Positions 38,401-47,803 of a stretch of DNA of 64,000 bases are shown piece after piece. The position numbers were made by a program, and so were the translations under genes. The DNA comes from Pseudomonas baltica. GTDB lineage: Bacteria; Pseudomonadota; Gammaproteobacteria; Pseudomonadales; Pseudomonadaceae. Location: assembly GCF_014235765.1 (NCBI RefSeq), contig NZ_JACMYH010000001.1, positions 558,001 to 622,000 of the forward strand. The letters are read 5' to 3'. How positions within the stretch are numbered: the stretch's first letter is position 1; each line of letters begins with the position of its first letter. The notes under the pieces were generated by a model, which had not been told where the DNA came from, did not search any database, and saw nothing but the letters and a program-made list of their open reading frames with translations.

Positions 38401-39185
38401 ATGATCGCGGCGCCCGCCTCGTCCATCCAGTCCTGCACCTGCGCCAGGCATGCAGCTTCCTTGAGGCTGGCCACGGCGATCGGCAACGGATTGAGCCCGG
38501 CCGCCTGCAGCCTGGCACAGAAGGTGTCGACGAAACCGGTGTTGGCCGCCTGCAGGTGCGAGCGATAGAACAGCACCGGCACCACAGGCCATTGCGCTTG
38601 CCACTGCGTCTGCCAGTAGGCCAGGTCGGCGGTCGGTTGCGTCGGATGGTAGATGACCGTGCGCGGCAGCGCCTGAGGCGCTTCGCACGGTTCGGTGCGT
38701 CCGAACCAGGTATTGCCGAGGTAGCCGAACAGGTTGCGTGCGTTTTCCATGCCGCCCTGGCGCAGGTACTGCCACAGGCGGTCGGCTTGCTCGGCAGGCA
38801 CCGTACATAGCTCGGCCAGTTCGGGATCGGGGCGATCGCAGCCTGGCACCAGGATGACCTGCACGCCCCGCTCGGCCAGCTGCATCAACTGCTCGACCCC
38901 GTAGCGCCAATAGCCGATGCCGCCGTGCAGGGAAATCAGAATGACCTTGGCGTGGCGCAGCACCTGGTCGACATAGAGGTCGACCGAAGAATGATTCTGC
39001 ACCTGCATGGGGTTGGCCAGGCGCAGGCTCGGGTAGTCGGCCGGCAGACGCTCGCTGGCCTCGGCCAGCAAGGCCAGGTGCGAATCGCCGCTGCAGAGGA
39101 TGACCAGTTCGGCGGGCGTCTGGCCGAGGTCGGCGATGCTGTCGTCCGGCACGAAGCCGCCGGGTTGGGTCCTCAGCAGGTGCAT
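35433..39185 (-). CDS. cobN: Cobaltochelatase subunit CobN
   Basis: The large catalytic subunit that inserts cobalt into hydrogenobyrinic acid a,c-diamide. Length 1250 residues, normal for CobN. Family blocks seen include the N-terminal [41 protein letters not shown] near residue 550, [20 protein letters not shown] right after it, and a C-terminal [18 protein letters not shown]. It is the main gene of the unit cobW-cobN-chlI-chlD-like, starting 3 bases after the cobW stop. A cobalamin riboswitch precedes cobW, so expression should fall when cofactor is abundant. Confidence 0.96.
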   Translation of the reverse strand: [1250 protein letters not shown]

Positions 39186-39188
39186 CGG

Positions 39189-40253
39189 TCAGGCTTCCAG
39201 CGCGGCGCGCAGTTGCGCTTGCAGCGATGCTGCATCCAGTTCCTGACCGATCAGCACCAGGCGCGTGCTGCGCGCTTCGTCTGCGCCCCAGGCACGATCG
39301 AAGTGCTTGTCGAAACGCGTGCCCACGCCCTGGATCAGCAGGCGCATCGGCTTGCCCGGAATGGCCGCGAAGCCCTTGACGCGCAGGATGCCGTGTTGGA
39401 CCACGGCAGCGTTGAGCGCCTGCAGCAGCTTGGCTTCTTCGGCCTGCGGCAGCTCGATGGAGATCGAATCGAAGGCGTCGTGATCGTGGTCGTCGTGGTC
39501 GTCGCCTTCATGGTGGTCGTGGTGGGTCTTGCGGCCGTCGATGTGTTGCTCGGACTCTGCGCCCAGGCCCAGCAGTACCGCCAGCGGCAAACGGCCACTG
39601 CTGGCCTCGACCACCTTCACTGCCGCCGGCAGTTCCTCGGCGACCTCGGCGCGCACCGCAGCCAGGGCGTCTGCGTCGATCAGGTCGGCCTTGTTCAGAA
39701 TGACCAGGTCGGCGCTGGCCAACTGGTCGGCGAACAGCTCGTGCAGCGGCGATTCATGGTCCAGGTTGGGATCGAGCTTGCGCTGGGCATCGACCTGCTC
39801 GGGGAAGGCTGCGAAGGTACCGGCCGCCACGGCCGGGCTGTCGACCACGGTGATGACCGCATCGACCGTGCAGGCGCTGCGGATTTCCGGCCATTGGAAG
39901 GCCTGGACCAGCGGCTTGGGCAAGGCCAGGCCGCTGGTTTCGATGAGGATGTGATCGAGGTCGGCGCGCCGTGCCACCAGCTCGCGCATGACCGGGAAGA
40001 ACTCTTCCTGCACGGTGCAGCACAGGCAGCCGTTGGCCAGCTCGTAGACCCGGCCATTGGCTTCTTCTTCGGTACAGCCGATGGTGCACTGCTTGAGGAT
40101 CTCGCCGTCGATGCCCAGCTCGCCGAATTCGTTGACGATCACGGCGATGCGGCGGCCCTGCGCGTTGTCGAGCATATGGCGCAGCAAGGTGGTCTTGCCC
40201 GAGCCGAGAAAGCCGGTGACGATGGTGACGGGTAGTTTGGACAGCGTTTTCAT
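39189..40253 (-). CDS. cobW: CobW family GTPase (cobalt metallochaperone)
   Basis: A 354-residue COG0523 G3E GTPase. Walker A GFLGSGKTT is at residues 14-22, the metal-binding GCLCC follows (about residue 72), and the guanine specificity motif is NKAD. A His/Asp-rich insert (THHDHHEGDDHDDHDHD) lies near residue 250, likely a metal site. CobW is thought to deliver cobalt to the CobN chelatase. The frame is open 45 bases upstream but ATG 40253 (MKTLSKLPV) begins the domain. First gene behind the riboswitch at 40355-40540. Confidence 0.93.
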   Translation of the reverse strand: MKTLSKLPVTIVTGFLGSGKTTLLRHMLDNAQGRRIAVIVNEFGELGIDGEILKQCTIGCTEEEANGRVYELANGCLCCTVQEEFFPVMRELVARRADLDHILIETSGLALPKPLVQAFQWPEIRSACTVDAVITVVDSPAVAAGTFAAFPEQVDAQRKLDPNLDHESPLHELFADQLASADLVILNKADLIDADALAAVRAEVAEELPAAVKVVEASSGRLPLAVLLGLGAESEQHIDGRKTHHDHHEGDDHDDHDHDAFDSISIELPQAEEAKLLQALNAAVVQHGILRVKGFAAIPGKPMRLLIQGVGTRFDKHFDRAWGADEARSTRLVLIGQELDAASLQAQLRAALEA

Positions 40254-40354
40254 CGGGTCGCCCTGATTGCGCGGCAGGGCACGAGACGAGCGCCGCAACG
40301 GCAGGCGCCAGCATTCGTCACCGGATCACCCCGCCCGGTTGAATAGGAAAGAAC

Positions 40355-40540
40355 AGTCGAGGCAGGTCTCCTGGCTCGCGATGCCGGCCATTCTGGCCCA
40401 GGCTGCGGCGCCTTCCCGCGAGCGTTCGCAGTGGCCTTGGCGCAGCCTTCATCGCTTACAGTTGCGGGGGCAGCCGCGGCTTGGACCGCGTTCCCGTCTT
40501 AGCTCTGCTGGGCAGAGAACCTCGAACGCGCAAGGCTACC
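40355..40540 (-). promoter_or_regulatory. Cobalamin riboswitch upstream of cobW-cobN
   Basis: On the minus strand: GGTTCTCTGCCCAGCAGAG near 40521, GACGGGAACGCGG near 40500, the GGCTGCCCCCGCAACTGTAA core near 40470-40451, and the closing AGCCAGGAGACCTGCC near 40376-40361. It ends about 100 bases before the cobW ATG. All elements of the AdoCbl aptamer are in order. Confidence 0.95.
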
Positions 40541-40570
40541 ACAGGGCACGGGACGTGTCAGTGATACGGC

Positions 40571-41322
<752 letters not shown>

Positions 41323-41326
<4 letters not shown>

Positions 41327-42363
41327 GCTCGACGCCTCGCGCGGTAGAGGATCAAGGCAAACGCCGGGGCGCCGACCAGGGCCGTGACCACCCCGATGGG
41401 CAACACCTGGCCGGGCACGATGATGCGCGCGACGATATCGGCCAGCACCATGAAGTTGGCGCCGATCAGCACCGAGGCGAGTAACAGCCGGACGTGGCTG
41501 GGCCCCACCAGAAAGCGCGCAATGTGGGGCACCACCAAACCGACGAAACCCACTGCGCCGACGATGCTGACCATGGTCGCGGTGATCAGCGCGGTGGTCG
41601 CGAACAACACCAGCCGCACCGCGACCACAGGCACGCCAAGGGTGGCGGCAGCGTCTTCGCCGAACACGAAGGCATCCAGCGCCCGCGCGAAGTACAGGCA
41701 CAGCACCAGGCCCGCCCCGACCACCACCGCGGCCAGGCCTACGTCGGGCCAACGCACCCCGCCCAGGCTGCCGAGCAGCCAGAACATCACACTGCGTGCC
41801 TGCTCGGCATTGGCCGAGGTCGAGACGATATAGGCCGTCAGCGCATTGAACAGTTGCGATCCGGCGACACCGGCGAGGATCACCTGCGCCGGGCCGCTGC
41901 GAGTGCCGGCAGCCAGCAGCAGCACCAGGCCGAACGCCAGGGCCGCACCGAGAAACGCGCCCATGGAAATGCCGATCACGCCGCCGCCCAGCCCGAGCAG
42001 CATCACCACCACCGCGCCGGTCGAGGCGCCTGCGGAGATTCCCAGCACGTAGGGTTCGGCCAGCACGTTGCGCAGCAGCGCCTGCAACACCGCGCCGCAG
42101 ATCGCCAGGCCGGCGCCACAACAAGCGGCAACCAGCGCGCGACTCAGGCGGTATTCCCAAATGATGCCCTGGATGATCCTCGGCACCGGGTAGTCGGCCA
42201 GGCCCACGCCATTGAGCAGCGCCTTGCCGACCGTGGCCAGGGCAATGCCCATCTCCCCCACCGACACCGCCAGGGCGATCGATACGCTCAACGTCGCCAG
42301 GGCGAGCAGCGCCAACAGGAGGCGCCAGACCCAGCCATCTTCACGCGCCAGGCGCTGGATCAA
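41323..42363 (-). CDS. ABC transporter permease, FecCD/BtuC type
   Basis: A 346-residue permease with about ten membrane segments. FecCD features: LSRALVAACCGAGLAICGAVLQALLRN near residue 73, AEPYVLGISAGAS after it, and the coupling region VGAVGFVGLVVPHIARFLVGP near residue 255. ATG 42363 overlaps the binding-protein stop, and its own stop overlaps the ATPase start, so the three genes are translationally coupled. Probable inner membrane channel for corrinoid uptake, by riboswitch context. Confidence 0.9.
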
Positions 42364-43388
42364 GGTGTGGCCCGTGTACGCTCGAGGCCGGCAGCGATGT
42401 CTTCCACCGCGCGCACGACATCCATGGAGGGGTTCAACGACTGCGCATCGACCACGATGATGCGGCCATTGCGCACGGCATCCAGCTCACGGGTCACCGG
42501 GTCGCTGCGCAGGAACGCCAGCTTTTTCTCGACATCGTCGGCCGGGTACAGACGCCGCTGCATGCGCGCGACGACGATGACATCGGGATTGTTCGCAGCG
42601 ATGCTTTCCCAGCTCACCCCAGGCCATTCCTCGTCACTGTCGACGATGTTGCGCAGGCCTAGCAGACGGTTGATATAGCCGGGTGCGCCGCTCTTGCCGG
42701 CCACCCAGGGGTCGCCTTCCAGGCGCGTGCTGGAAAACCAGTACACCACCGACAGCGGTGCGTGCCCGGCGCTGCCGGCGCGCTCGCTGGCTTTCTGGAT
42801 GCGTGCGTGCAACTGGTCAGTCAGGCGCTCGCCGGCCGCCTCGACATCGAAGATGCTCGCCAGCTCGCGGATTTCCTTGTCCACCAGTGCCATGGAAAAC
42901 ACCTGGCTGCGGCTGCCGTCGGCATTGGAGGTGGCGGTGACTTCCTTGCCGTCGCAGTCACTGGGCGACACATAGGAAGGGATGCCAAGGCTGGCCAGTT
43001 GCTCGGGCTTGGCGACTTCGCCGTTGGGTCCGACGTGGTAGGTGTACTGCGCCACCACGATGTCAGGTGCGGTATTGGCCACCGCCTCGAAGCTGGGGGC
43101 GTTGTCGGCCAGGCGTGGCACCTGGGCATTGGCCGCGCGCAGAGGCTCGGGCAACGGCCCGAACCAGACCCCGGTGCCCACCATGCGTGGCGCCAGGCCC
43201 AGCGAGAGGAGAATTTCGGTGCTGGCCTGGCCCAGGCTGACGGCACGCTGCGGTGCGGCCTGGACGGTCAAGGGCGCGCCGCAGTTGGGCAACGTCAGTG
43301 GATAGTGGGTGGCGGCGTGACTGGCGACGGCAGCGAAGAGACCGACGGCAGCGACGCTGGCGCGGACGAATACGGCAGGAAGATTCAT
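42360..43388 (-). CDS. ABC transporter substrate-binding protein (BtuF/FhuD-like)
   Basis: A 342-residue periplasmic binding protein. Signal peptide at about residues 1-25 (FVRASVAAVGLFAAVASHA). The class III fold shows the ligand-lobe pattern PQRAVSLGQASTEILLSLGL and TAPDIVVAQYTYH, then a helical linker and NPDVIVVA. ATG 43388 follows AAGGAG. The frame is open 192 bases further upstream, but that stretch overlaps the riboswitch and is not protein-like. Heading the operon with a cobalamin aptamer makes cobalamin the best ligand guess; siderophore or heme would be the alternatives. Confidence 0.88.
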   Translation of the reverse strand: MNLPAVFVRASVAAVGLFAAVASHAATHYPLTLPNCGAPLTVQAAPQRAVSLGQASTEILLSLGLAPRMVGTGVWFGPLPEPLRAANAQVPRLADNAPSFEAVANTAPDIVVAQYTYHVGPNGEVAKPEQLASLGIPSYVSPSDCDGKEVTATSNADGSRSQVFSMALVDKEIRELASIFDVEAAGERLTDQLHARIQKASERAGSAGHAPLSVVYWFSSTRLEGDPWVAGKSGAPGYINRLLGLRNIVDSDEEWPGVSWESIAANNPDVIVVARMQRRLYPADDVEKKLAFLRSDPVTRELDAVRNGRIIVVDAQSLNPSMDVVRAVEDIAAGLERTRATP

Positions 43389-43429
43389 TGCAACTCCTTG
43401 GATGGCGCGTCCAACAGATCGAAGAAATC

Positions 43430-43556
43430 CCCAAGCAAGGTCTGGCTGACGACATGCAACATGTCGATCACAGTGGCGCGACCGCGCCGGATTCGAACCG
43501 GCTTCCTGCTCTGGGCGAAGACAAGCGGCGCAGACGGTAGGCGACCCGTCGGCAAA
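43430..43556 (-). promoter_or_regulatory. Cobalamin riboswitch (divergent form) upstream of the ABC importer
   Basis: On the minus strand: GACGGGTCGCCTACCGTC near 43542, CAGGAAGCCGGTTCGAATCC near 43509-43490, GGCGCGGTCGCGCCACTGTGA to about 43470, and the closing AGCCAGACCTTGC near 43445. This is the aptamer order GGAA-CCGG...TCCGG, GC-GGTC-GC-ACTGTGA, then AGCCAGACCT. It departs from the other two copies in the CCCCCGCAAC block (here GTCGCGCCAC). Its end is about 40 bases before the binding-protein ATG. Confidence 0.82.
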
Positions 43557-43607
43557 GATCAAATGGTTTAACCCGCGCAACGCGCTGTGGATACCCCGAT
43601 TGCCTGC

Positions 43608-44780
43608 CTAGGGGGCGCCGTCGCGGGGTCGGTCGGTACGGTCCTGCTCGACCACATAGCCCGTGTCTATGCTGACCACCACCGACATGCCGGGGCGAAG
43701 CCGATGGGCCCCGTCCTGGTCCGGGTCCACGGTGATGCGCACCGGAATGCGCTGCGCGATCTTGACGAAGTTGCCGGTGGCATTGTCGGCCTGCAACAGG
43801 CTGAACTCCGAGCCGGTGGCCGGTGAGATGCGCTGTACATGCCCGCGCAGGCGCAGATGGTCGAGGGCATCGACGGTGAAGCTGACCGGTTGGCCGATGC
43901 GTACATCGGCCATCTGGGTTTCCTTCATGTTGGCCATGACCCACAGCGTATCGGGAACCAGCGCCATCAGTTGCGCACCGGAATTCACATAGGCACCCAG
44001 GCGCACGCCGACCTGCCCCAGCTGGCCGTCGCGCGGCGCCAGGATGCGCGTGTTGTCCAGATCGATGCGTGCCAGCTCTACCGCGGCTTCGGCGTTGGCG
44101 ACGTTGGCGGCCAGCGAGTCACGGTTGACGATCACCGTCTGCAGGTCTTCGCGGGCAATGGCCAGCGCAGCCTTGGCCTGTGCCACCGAGGCCAGCGCCT
44201 GGGCGTTGGCAGCGCGGGTCACATCGAGCTCGCGGCGCGACACCGAGCCGTCGCTGATCAGGTTCTGGTTGCGCCCCAGATCGGCGGCGCCCTTGCGCGC
44301 CTGCGCTTCGCTGTCCGCCACCGCCGCCTGGCGCTGGGTAATGGTGGCTTCGGCACTGCGGCGCTGTTGCAGGTTGTTGGCCAAGGCGGTCTTCTGCACC
44401 TGGACCTGCGCCAGCGCCTGGTTCAGGCGCTGGCGGTAGATACGGTCGTCCAGGCGTACCAGCAGGTCGCCTGCCTTGACGAACTGGAAGTCCTGTACCG
44501 GCACTTCGAACACATAGCCTGCCAGTTGCGGCCCGATGATCGTCACCTGGCCACGCACCAGGGCATTTTCGGTACTTTCGATGTGGCTGCTGAACGGAGG
44601 CAGTTGCCAGGCGTACAGCACGATCGCCACCCCCACCAACGCGATGCTGGCGAAGATCAGGCTGGACAGTACCCGCACCCGCCGCGAGCGCGGCTCGGTG
44701 GCCGCTGGATTGGGCGGTGGGGTCTGGCCTTCGGGCGTGGCGGCGATGGCATTGGTGGTCGTGGACGTCGGTTCGGTCAT
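43608..44780 (-). CDS. HlyD/EmrA family membrane fusion protein
   Basis: A 390-residue periplasmic adaptor. One transmembrane helix lies at about residues 37-58 after a Pro/Thr-rich cytosolic N-terminus. A biotinyl-lipoyl-like half (QVTIIGPQLAGYV) and the long coiled-coil hairpin (about 110-230, repeated Gln/Ala heptads) follow, then the beta-barrel region (ILAPRDGQLGQVGVRLG). It should link the DHA2-type exporter encoded upstream to an outer membrane channel; no TolC-like gene adjoins. ATG 44780 overlaps the exporter stop. Confidence 0.9.
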   Translation of the reverse strand: MTEPTSTTTNAIAATPEGQTPPPNPAATEPRSRRVRVLSSLIFASIALVGVAIVLYAWQLPPFSSHIESTENALVRGQVTIIGPQLAGYVFEVPVQDFQFVKAGDLLVRLDDRIYRQRLNQALAQVQVQKTALANNLQQRRSAEATITQRQAAVADSEAQARKGAADLGRNQNLISDGSVSRRELDVTRAANAQALASVAQAKAALAIAREDLQTVIVNRDSLAANVANAEAAVELARIDLDNTRILAPRDGQLGQVGVRLGAYVNSGAQLMALVPDTLWVMANMKETQMADVRIGQPVSFTVDALDHLRLRGHVQRISPATGSEFSLLQADNATGNFVKIAQRIPVRITVDPDQDGAHRLRPGMSVVVSIDTGYVVEQDRTDRPRDGAP

Positions 44781-46438
44781 GAAGTGCTGGCGCCGCTGGT
44801 GGATACGGTAGGTGTCGCGGCGGTGGTCACCGCCCGGGTGGTGCTCATCAGCCACAGGCTGCGGACGAAGATCCACAGCATGGTCAATACGGCAATGATG
44901 CAGATCAGCATGAAGACATCGTTGTAGGCCATGACGTTCGCCTCGCGCGTGGCGGCCGTCGCCAGCGCACGGGTACCCAAAGTGGCCCGCAGGGCCGGGT
45001 CGGCGATGTGCGCCAGGTAGCTGGCGGCAGCATTGCTGACCCGCGCCTGGACCAGCGGGTCCATGAGGGTCAGGTGCTCGACGATCATGCTCGAATGGTA
45101 TTTCTCGCGGACGATCTGGAACGTGCCCAGCAACGCTGCGCCGATCAACCCGCCCAAATTGTTGCAGATACCGAACAGCACCGAGAAGCTGACCAGATTG
45201 CGCGGGTTGGTCAACACGTGGCGCATGCCCAGCACCATGGTCGGGCCCAGGAAAAACGTGCCACCGAAGCCCAGCAGGAACTGGCTGACGTACATATTGG
45301 CCGGACGCGTCAGGTTGCTGGAGAAACTGTCCATGGCCGAACCCACCGCCATCAGCGCCAGGGCAATGATCAGTGGCATGAACAGATGCTCGGGGTTGAT
45401 GGTCCAGGCACTCACGGCCAGCCCCGCCACCGCGCCGAAGAGCATCACGCAATAAAGGGTGCGCATCTGCTCCTGGCCCATGTTCAACGCTTGCAACAGA
45501 CCGACCGCCCCGGTGGACTGCTCCGACAGCACCATGCGCGTCAGAATCACTGCCAGGGCCAGGCGGATGGCGACACCGCTGCCCAGCCAGCGGGTCATCA
45601 ACATCGGGTTGCTGCGATTGTGTTCCACCGCCAGGCCACCGAGGATCAGCACGATGGCCCCAGCCGAGGCCCAGCCTATCCAGGGTGCATCCAGCCACCA
45701 GTCGATCCGGCCCAGGGACAGCACCGCGCAGAGCAGCGCAATGCCGGATGCAAGAATCGCGAAAATGAGAAAATCCAGCGGTTCGAAAGTCTTGAAGCGG
45801 TCGCCCGGCGGCAGTTTGAGCAGGAACACGCAACCCAGGGTCAGCAGCGCCATGCCCAATTCGAACAGGTACAGGCCGCGCCACTCGGCGATCTGCAGCA
45901 GGTCTTCGGAAAACACCCGCGCCAGCGGCAAGGCCAGCTGCGAGGTGCCCAGGCCCAGCACCAGGGCCTTGAGACGCCACTTGGCAGGAAACGCCTGGAT
46001 CATGTAGTACAGACCCAGGGAACTCAGCGCCGCCCCGACCATGCCGTGGGCAGCGCGCACGGCAATCGCCGAGCCCAGGTCGTTGACGAACAGATGGCCA
46101 AAGGTGACCAGCGCATACAGCATCAGAAACAGTTCGGTGAACGTGCGCAGACCGAACTGCTGGCGAAATTTCACCAGCAGCAGGTTCATCGACACATTGG
46201 TCATCACGTAGGCCGCAGGCAGCCAGGCCATCTCCGCCGCCGTGGCGCCGAGCGCGCCCTGCAGGAATTGCAGGTTCGCCACCACCAGCGAGTTGCCGAG
46301 GCCGCCGGTCAGTGCCACCAGCAGGCCGACGATACCGAACGCCAGGCGCTTGCGCGTCGAATGCAGAGGCGTCGAGGGAGAGCCCGGCAAGTTCGGCTTT
46401 TCGTGGGGCAGCCAATCGCGGCTCGTGTAGCGGGTCAT
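44777..46438 (-). CDS. MFS exporter, DHA2 (EmrB-like)
   Basis: A 553-residue transporter with about 14 membrane helices, typical of DHA2 drug:H+ antiporters. Near the start NSLVVANLQFLQGALGATAAEMAW stands where EmrB-type proteins have their D1/A motifs, with AHGMVGAALSSLGLYYMIQAF following. A large periplasmic loop lies near residues 440-500 (EKYHSSMIVEHL). With the adaptor it forms an EmrAB-type efflux pair; substrate unknown and no local regulator. ATG 46438 begins MTRYTSRDW; the longer frame upstream overlaps the divergent TPR gene and is a shadow. Confidence 0.88.
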   Translation of the reverse strand: MTRYTSRDWLPHEKPNLPGSPSTPLHSTRKRLAFGIVGLLVALTGGLGNSLVVANLQFLQGALGATAAEMAWLPAAYVMTNVSMNLLLVKFRQQFGLRTFTELFLMLYALVTFGHLFVNDLGSAIAVRAAHGMVGAALSSLGLYYMIQAFPAKWRLKALVLGLGTSQLALPLARVFSEDLLQIAEWRGLYLFELGMALLTLGCVFLLKLPPGDRFKTFEPLDFLIFAILASGIALLCAVLSLGRIDWWLDAPWIGWASAGAIVLILGGLAVEHNRSNPMLMTRWLGSGVAIRLALAVILTRMVLSEQSTGAVGLLQALNMGQEQMRTLYCVMLFGAVAGLAVSAWTINPEHLFMPLIIALALMAVGSAMDSFSSNLTRPANMYVSQFLLGFGGTFFLGPTMVLGMRHVLTNPRNLVSFSVLFGICNNLGGLIGAALLGTFQIVREKYHSSMIVEHLTLMDPLVQARVSNAAASYLAHIADPALRATLGTRALATAATREANVMAYNDVFMLICIIAVLTMLWIFVRSLWLMSTTRAVTTAATPTVSTSGASTS

Positions 46439-46612
46439 GCGGTGGCCTTGGCGGGGAGCGTAGAAACGACGAAGAAACGACGGAGATTGGGCGCTAGTAA
46501 ACCTCACCGGCGGGGGGCTTGCCAATGCTCGTCGCTGCCATGATTTGACTGCACCCCGGCAGTGACCCAAGCTGAATGCCCCGGCCAAGCCTGCGCCCTT
46601 TCGGATACCCGC

Positions 46613-47668
46613 ATGTTCAAACGCGTTCGCCTTCCGCTGACCCTGCTGCTCGTGGCACTGCTGCTGATAGCGCTCTGGTACGCCTGGCGCCCTGCGGCCC
46701 ATACGGTTCCGGCAGCGCCGCAGCAGGGCTACAGCAAAGCCCTGAGCCAGGCTCGCCATGGTCAGCCGGGCGCCGCACGAGTGCTTTATCAGCAGTTGGC
46801 CCGCACTGACCTCAGCGCCGAGCGGCGCGCTGCGCTGTACGCCGAACTGCCCAACTACCCCAGTCCTCAAGCCCTCAAACTCGCCACTGCCGACTTGCAG
46901 AGCGAGCTTGTCGACGTCCGCCATGCGGCAATCGATGCAGTCATCGGTTTGGTCCCCGAGAGCCAGCGCAGCGTACTGCTGGGCCCCTTGCTGGAAGACC
47001 GCGACGAGGCAATCCGCTTTCACGCCGCGCGGGGGTTGCTCGGCTTGCCAGCCGACGAGCTGGGCCTTTATTTCGCCCATCTGGACAAGGTGGTGAACGC
47101 CTGCATCGCTGCCCTGCAGGGCCAGACCGACAGCGCCGCCGCTCAGTTGGCGCTGGCCCGGCTGTACCTTCACGACGGCGACCACGTCCAGGCCGAGCAG
47201 GCGCTGACCCGCTATCGCCTGCTCCAGCCCGATGATCTGGAAGCCATTGCCGTGCAAGTCGAGGTGTTCGAGCACCAAGGCAAAAGCGACCAGGCGCGCC
47301 GCCTGCTGGCCGAACAGTTGCTGGTCCATCCTCAATCGGCCCTGTTGCAGCAACAATTGGGCTTGTGGCTGATGGCCCATGACGAGGATGAATACGCCCT
47401 GCTCGCCCTCGCCCGTGCGGTGGAACTGGCGCCGGACAACAATGACTACCGCTATGTACTGGCCACCAACCTGCACGACCTGCAGCAGGTGGAAGCGGCG
47501 CAGAAGCAGCTCGAAGAGATCCTGCGTCGTGACCCGGCCAACCGCCGCGCACGGGTGTTGTTGATCCAGTATTGGAAAGAAACCGGTCAGCTGCAGAACG
47601 TGCAGGTACTGCTGGCCGAACTCGAACAGCAGAATGCCGACGACCCGAGCCTGCAGCAAGGACTGTGA
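46613..47668 (+). CDS. Membrane-anchored tetratricopeptide-repeat protein
   Basis: A 351-residue protein. A single membrane anchor (LTLLLVALLLIALWYAW, about residues 8-24) is followed by a periplasmic or cytoplasmic helical domain. Residues about 55-165 resemble HEAT-like helices, and residues 185-345 contain about four TPR units (ALARLYLHDGDHVQAEQAL, LGLWLMAHDEDEYALLAL, LATNLHDLQQVEAAQKQL). Such proteins are scaffolds; no specific partner is evident. ATG 46613 is preferred over an in-frame GTG at 46562. The KaiC-like gene follows on the same strand after 135 bases. Confidence 0.78.
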   Translation: MFKRVRLPLTLLLVALLLIALWYAWRPAAHTVPAAPQQGYSKALSQARHGQPGAARVLYQQLARTDLSAERRAALYAELPNYPSPQALKLATADLQSELVDVRHAAIDAVIGLVPESQRSVLLGPLLEDRDEAIRFHAARGLLGLPADELGLYFAHLDKVVNACIAALQGQTDSAAAQLALARLYLHDGDHVQAEQALTRYRLLQPDDLEAIAVQVEVFEHQGKSDQARRLLAEQLLVHPQSALLQQQLGLWLMAHDEDEYALLALARAVELAPDNNDYRYVLATNLHDLQQVEAAQKQLEEILRRDPANRRARVLLIQYWKETGQLQNVQVLLAELEQQNADDPSLQQGL

Positions 47669-47803
47669 AGTCGCGGCTTTTCCAGCGCCGCTTTGGCCCG
47701 TTTTGCCCAGATTAACTCGGAACCCCGGCAACCGCCCGGTGTCCAGTATGATGCTGCGTCGCGTTCTGCACTGCAGCCCCTTCCGCTACCCGAGGACACC
47801 TTT

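Noticed and set aside
43470..43520. A tRNA-like T arm on the minus strand (GGTTCGAATCC flanked by GCC/GGC)
   Set aside because: No matching anticodon or D arm lies upstream, and the surrounding GGAA-CCGG, ACTGTGA and AGCCAGACCT elements fit a cobalamin riboswitch.
43389..43580. N-terminal extension of the ABC binding protein
   Set aside because: The extra residues overlap the riboswitch, and a signal peptide with AAGGAG upstream starts at 43388.
46439..47731. Long upstream extension of the EmrB-like exporter
   Set aside because: It runs antisense through the TPR gene; the DHA2 protein begins at 46438.
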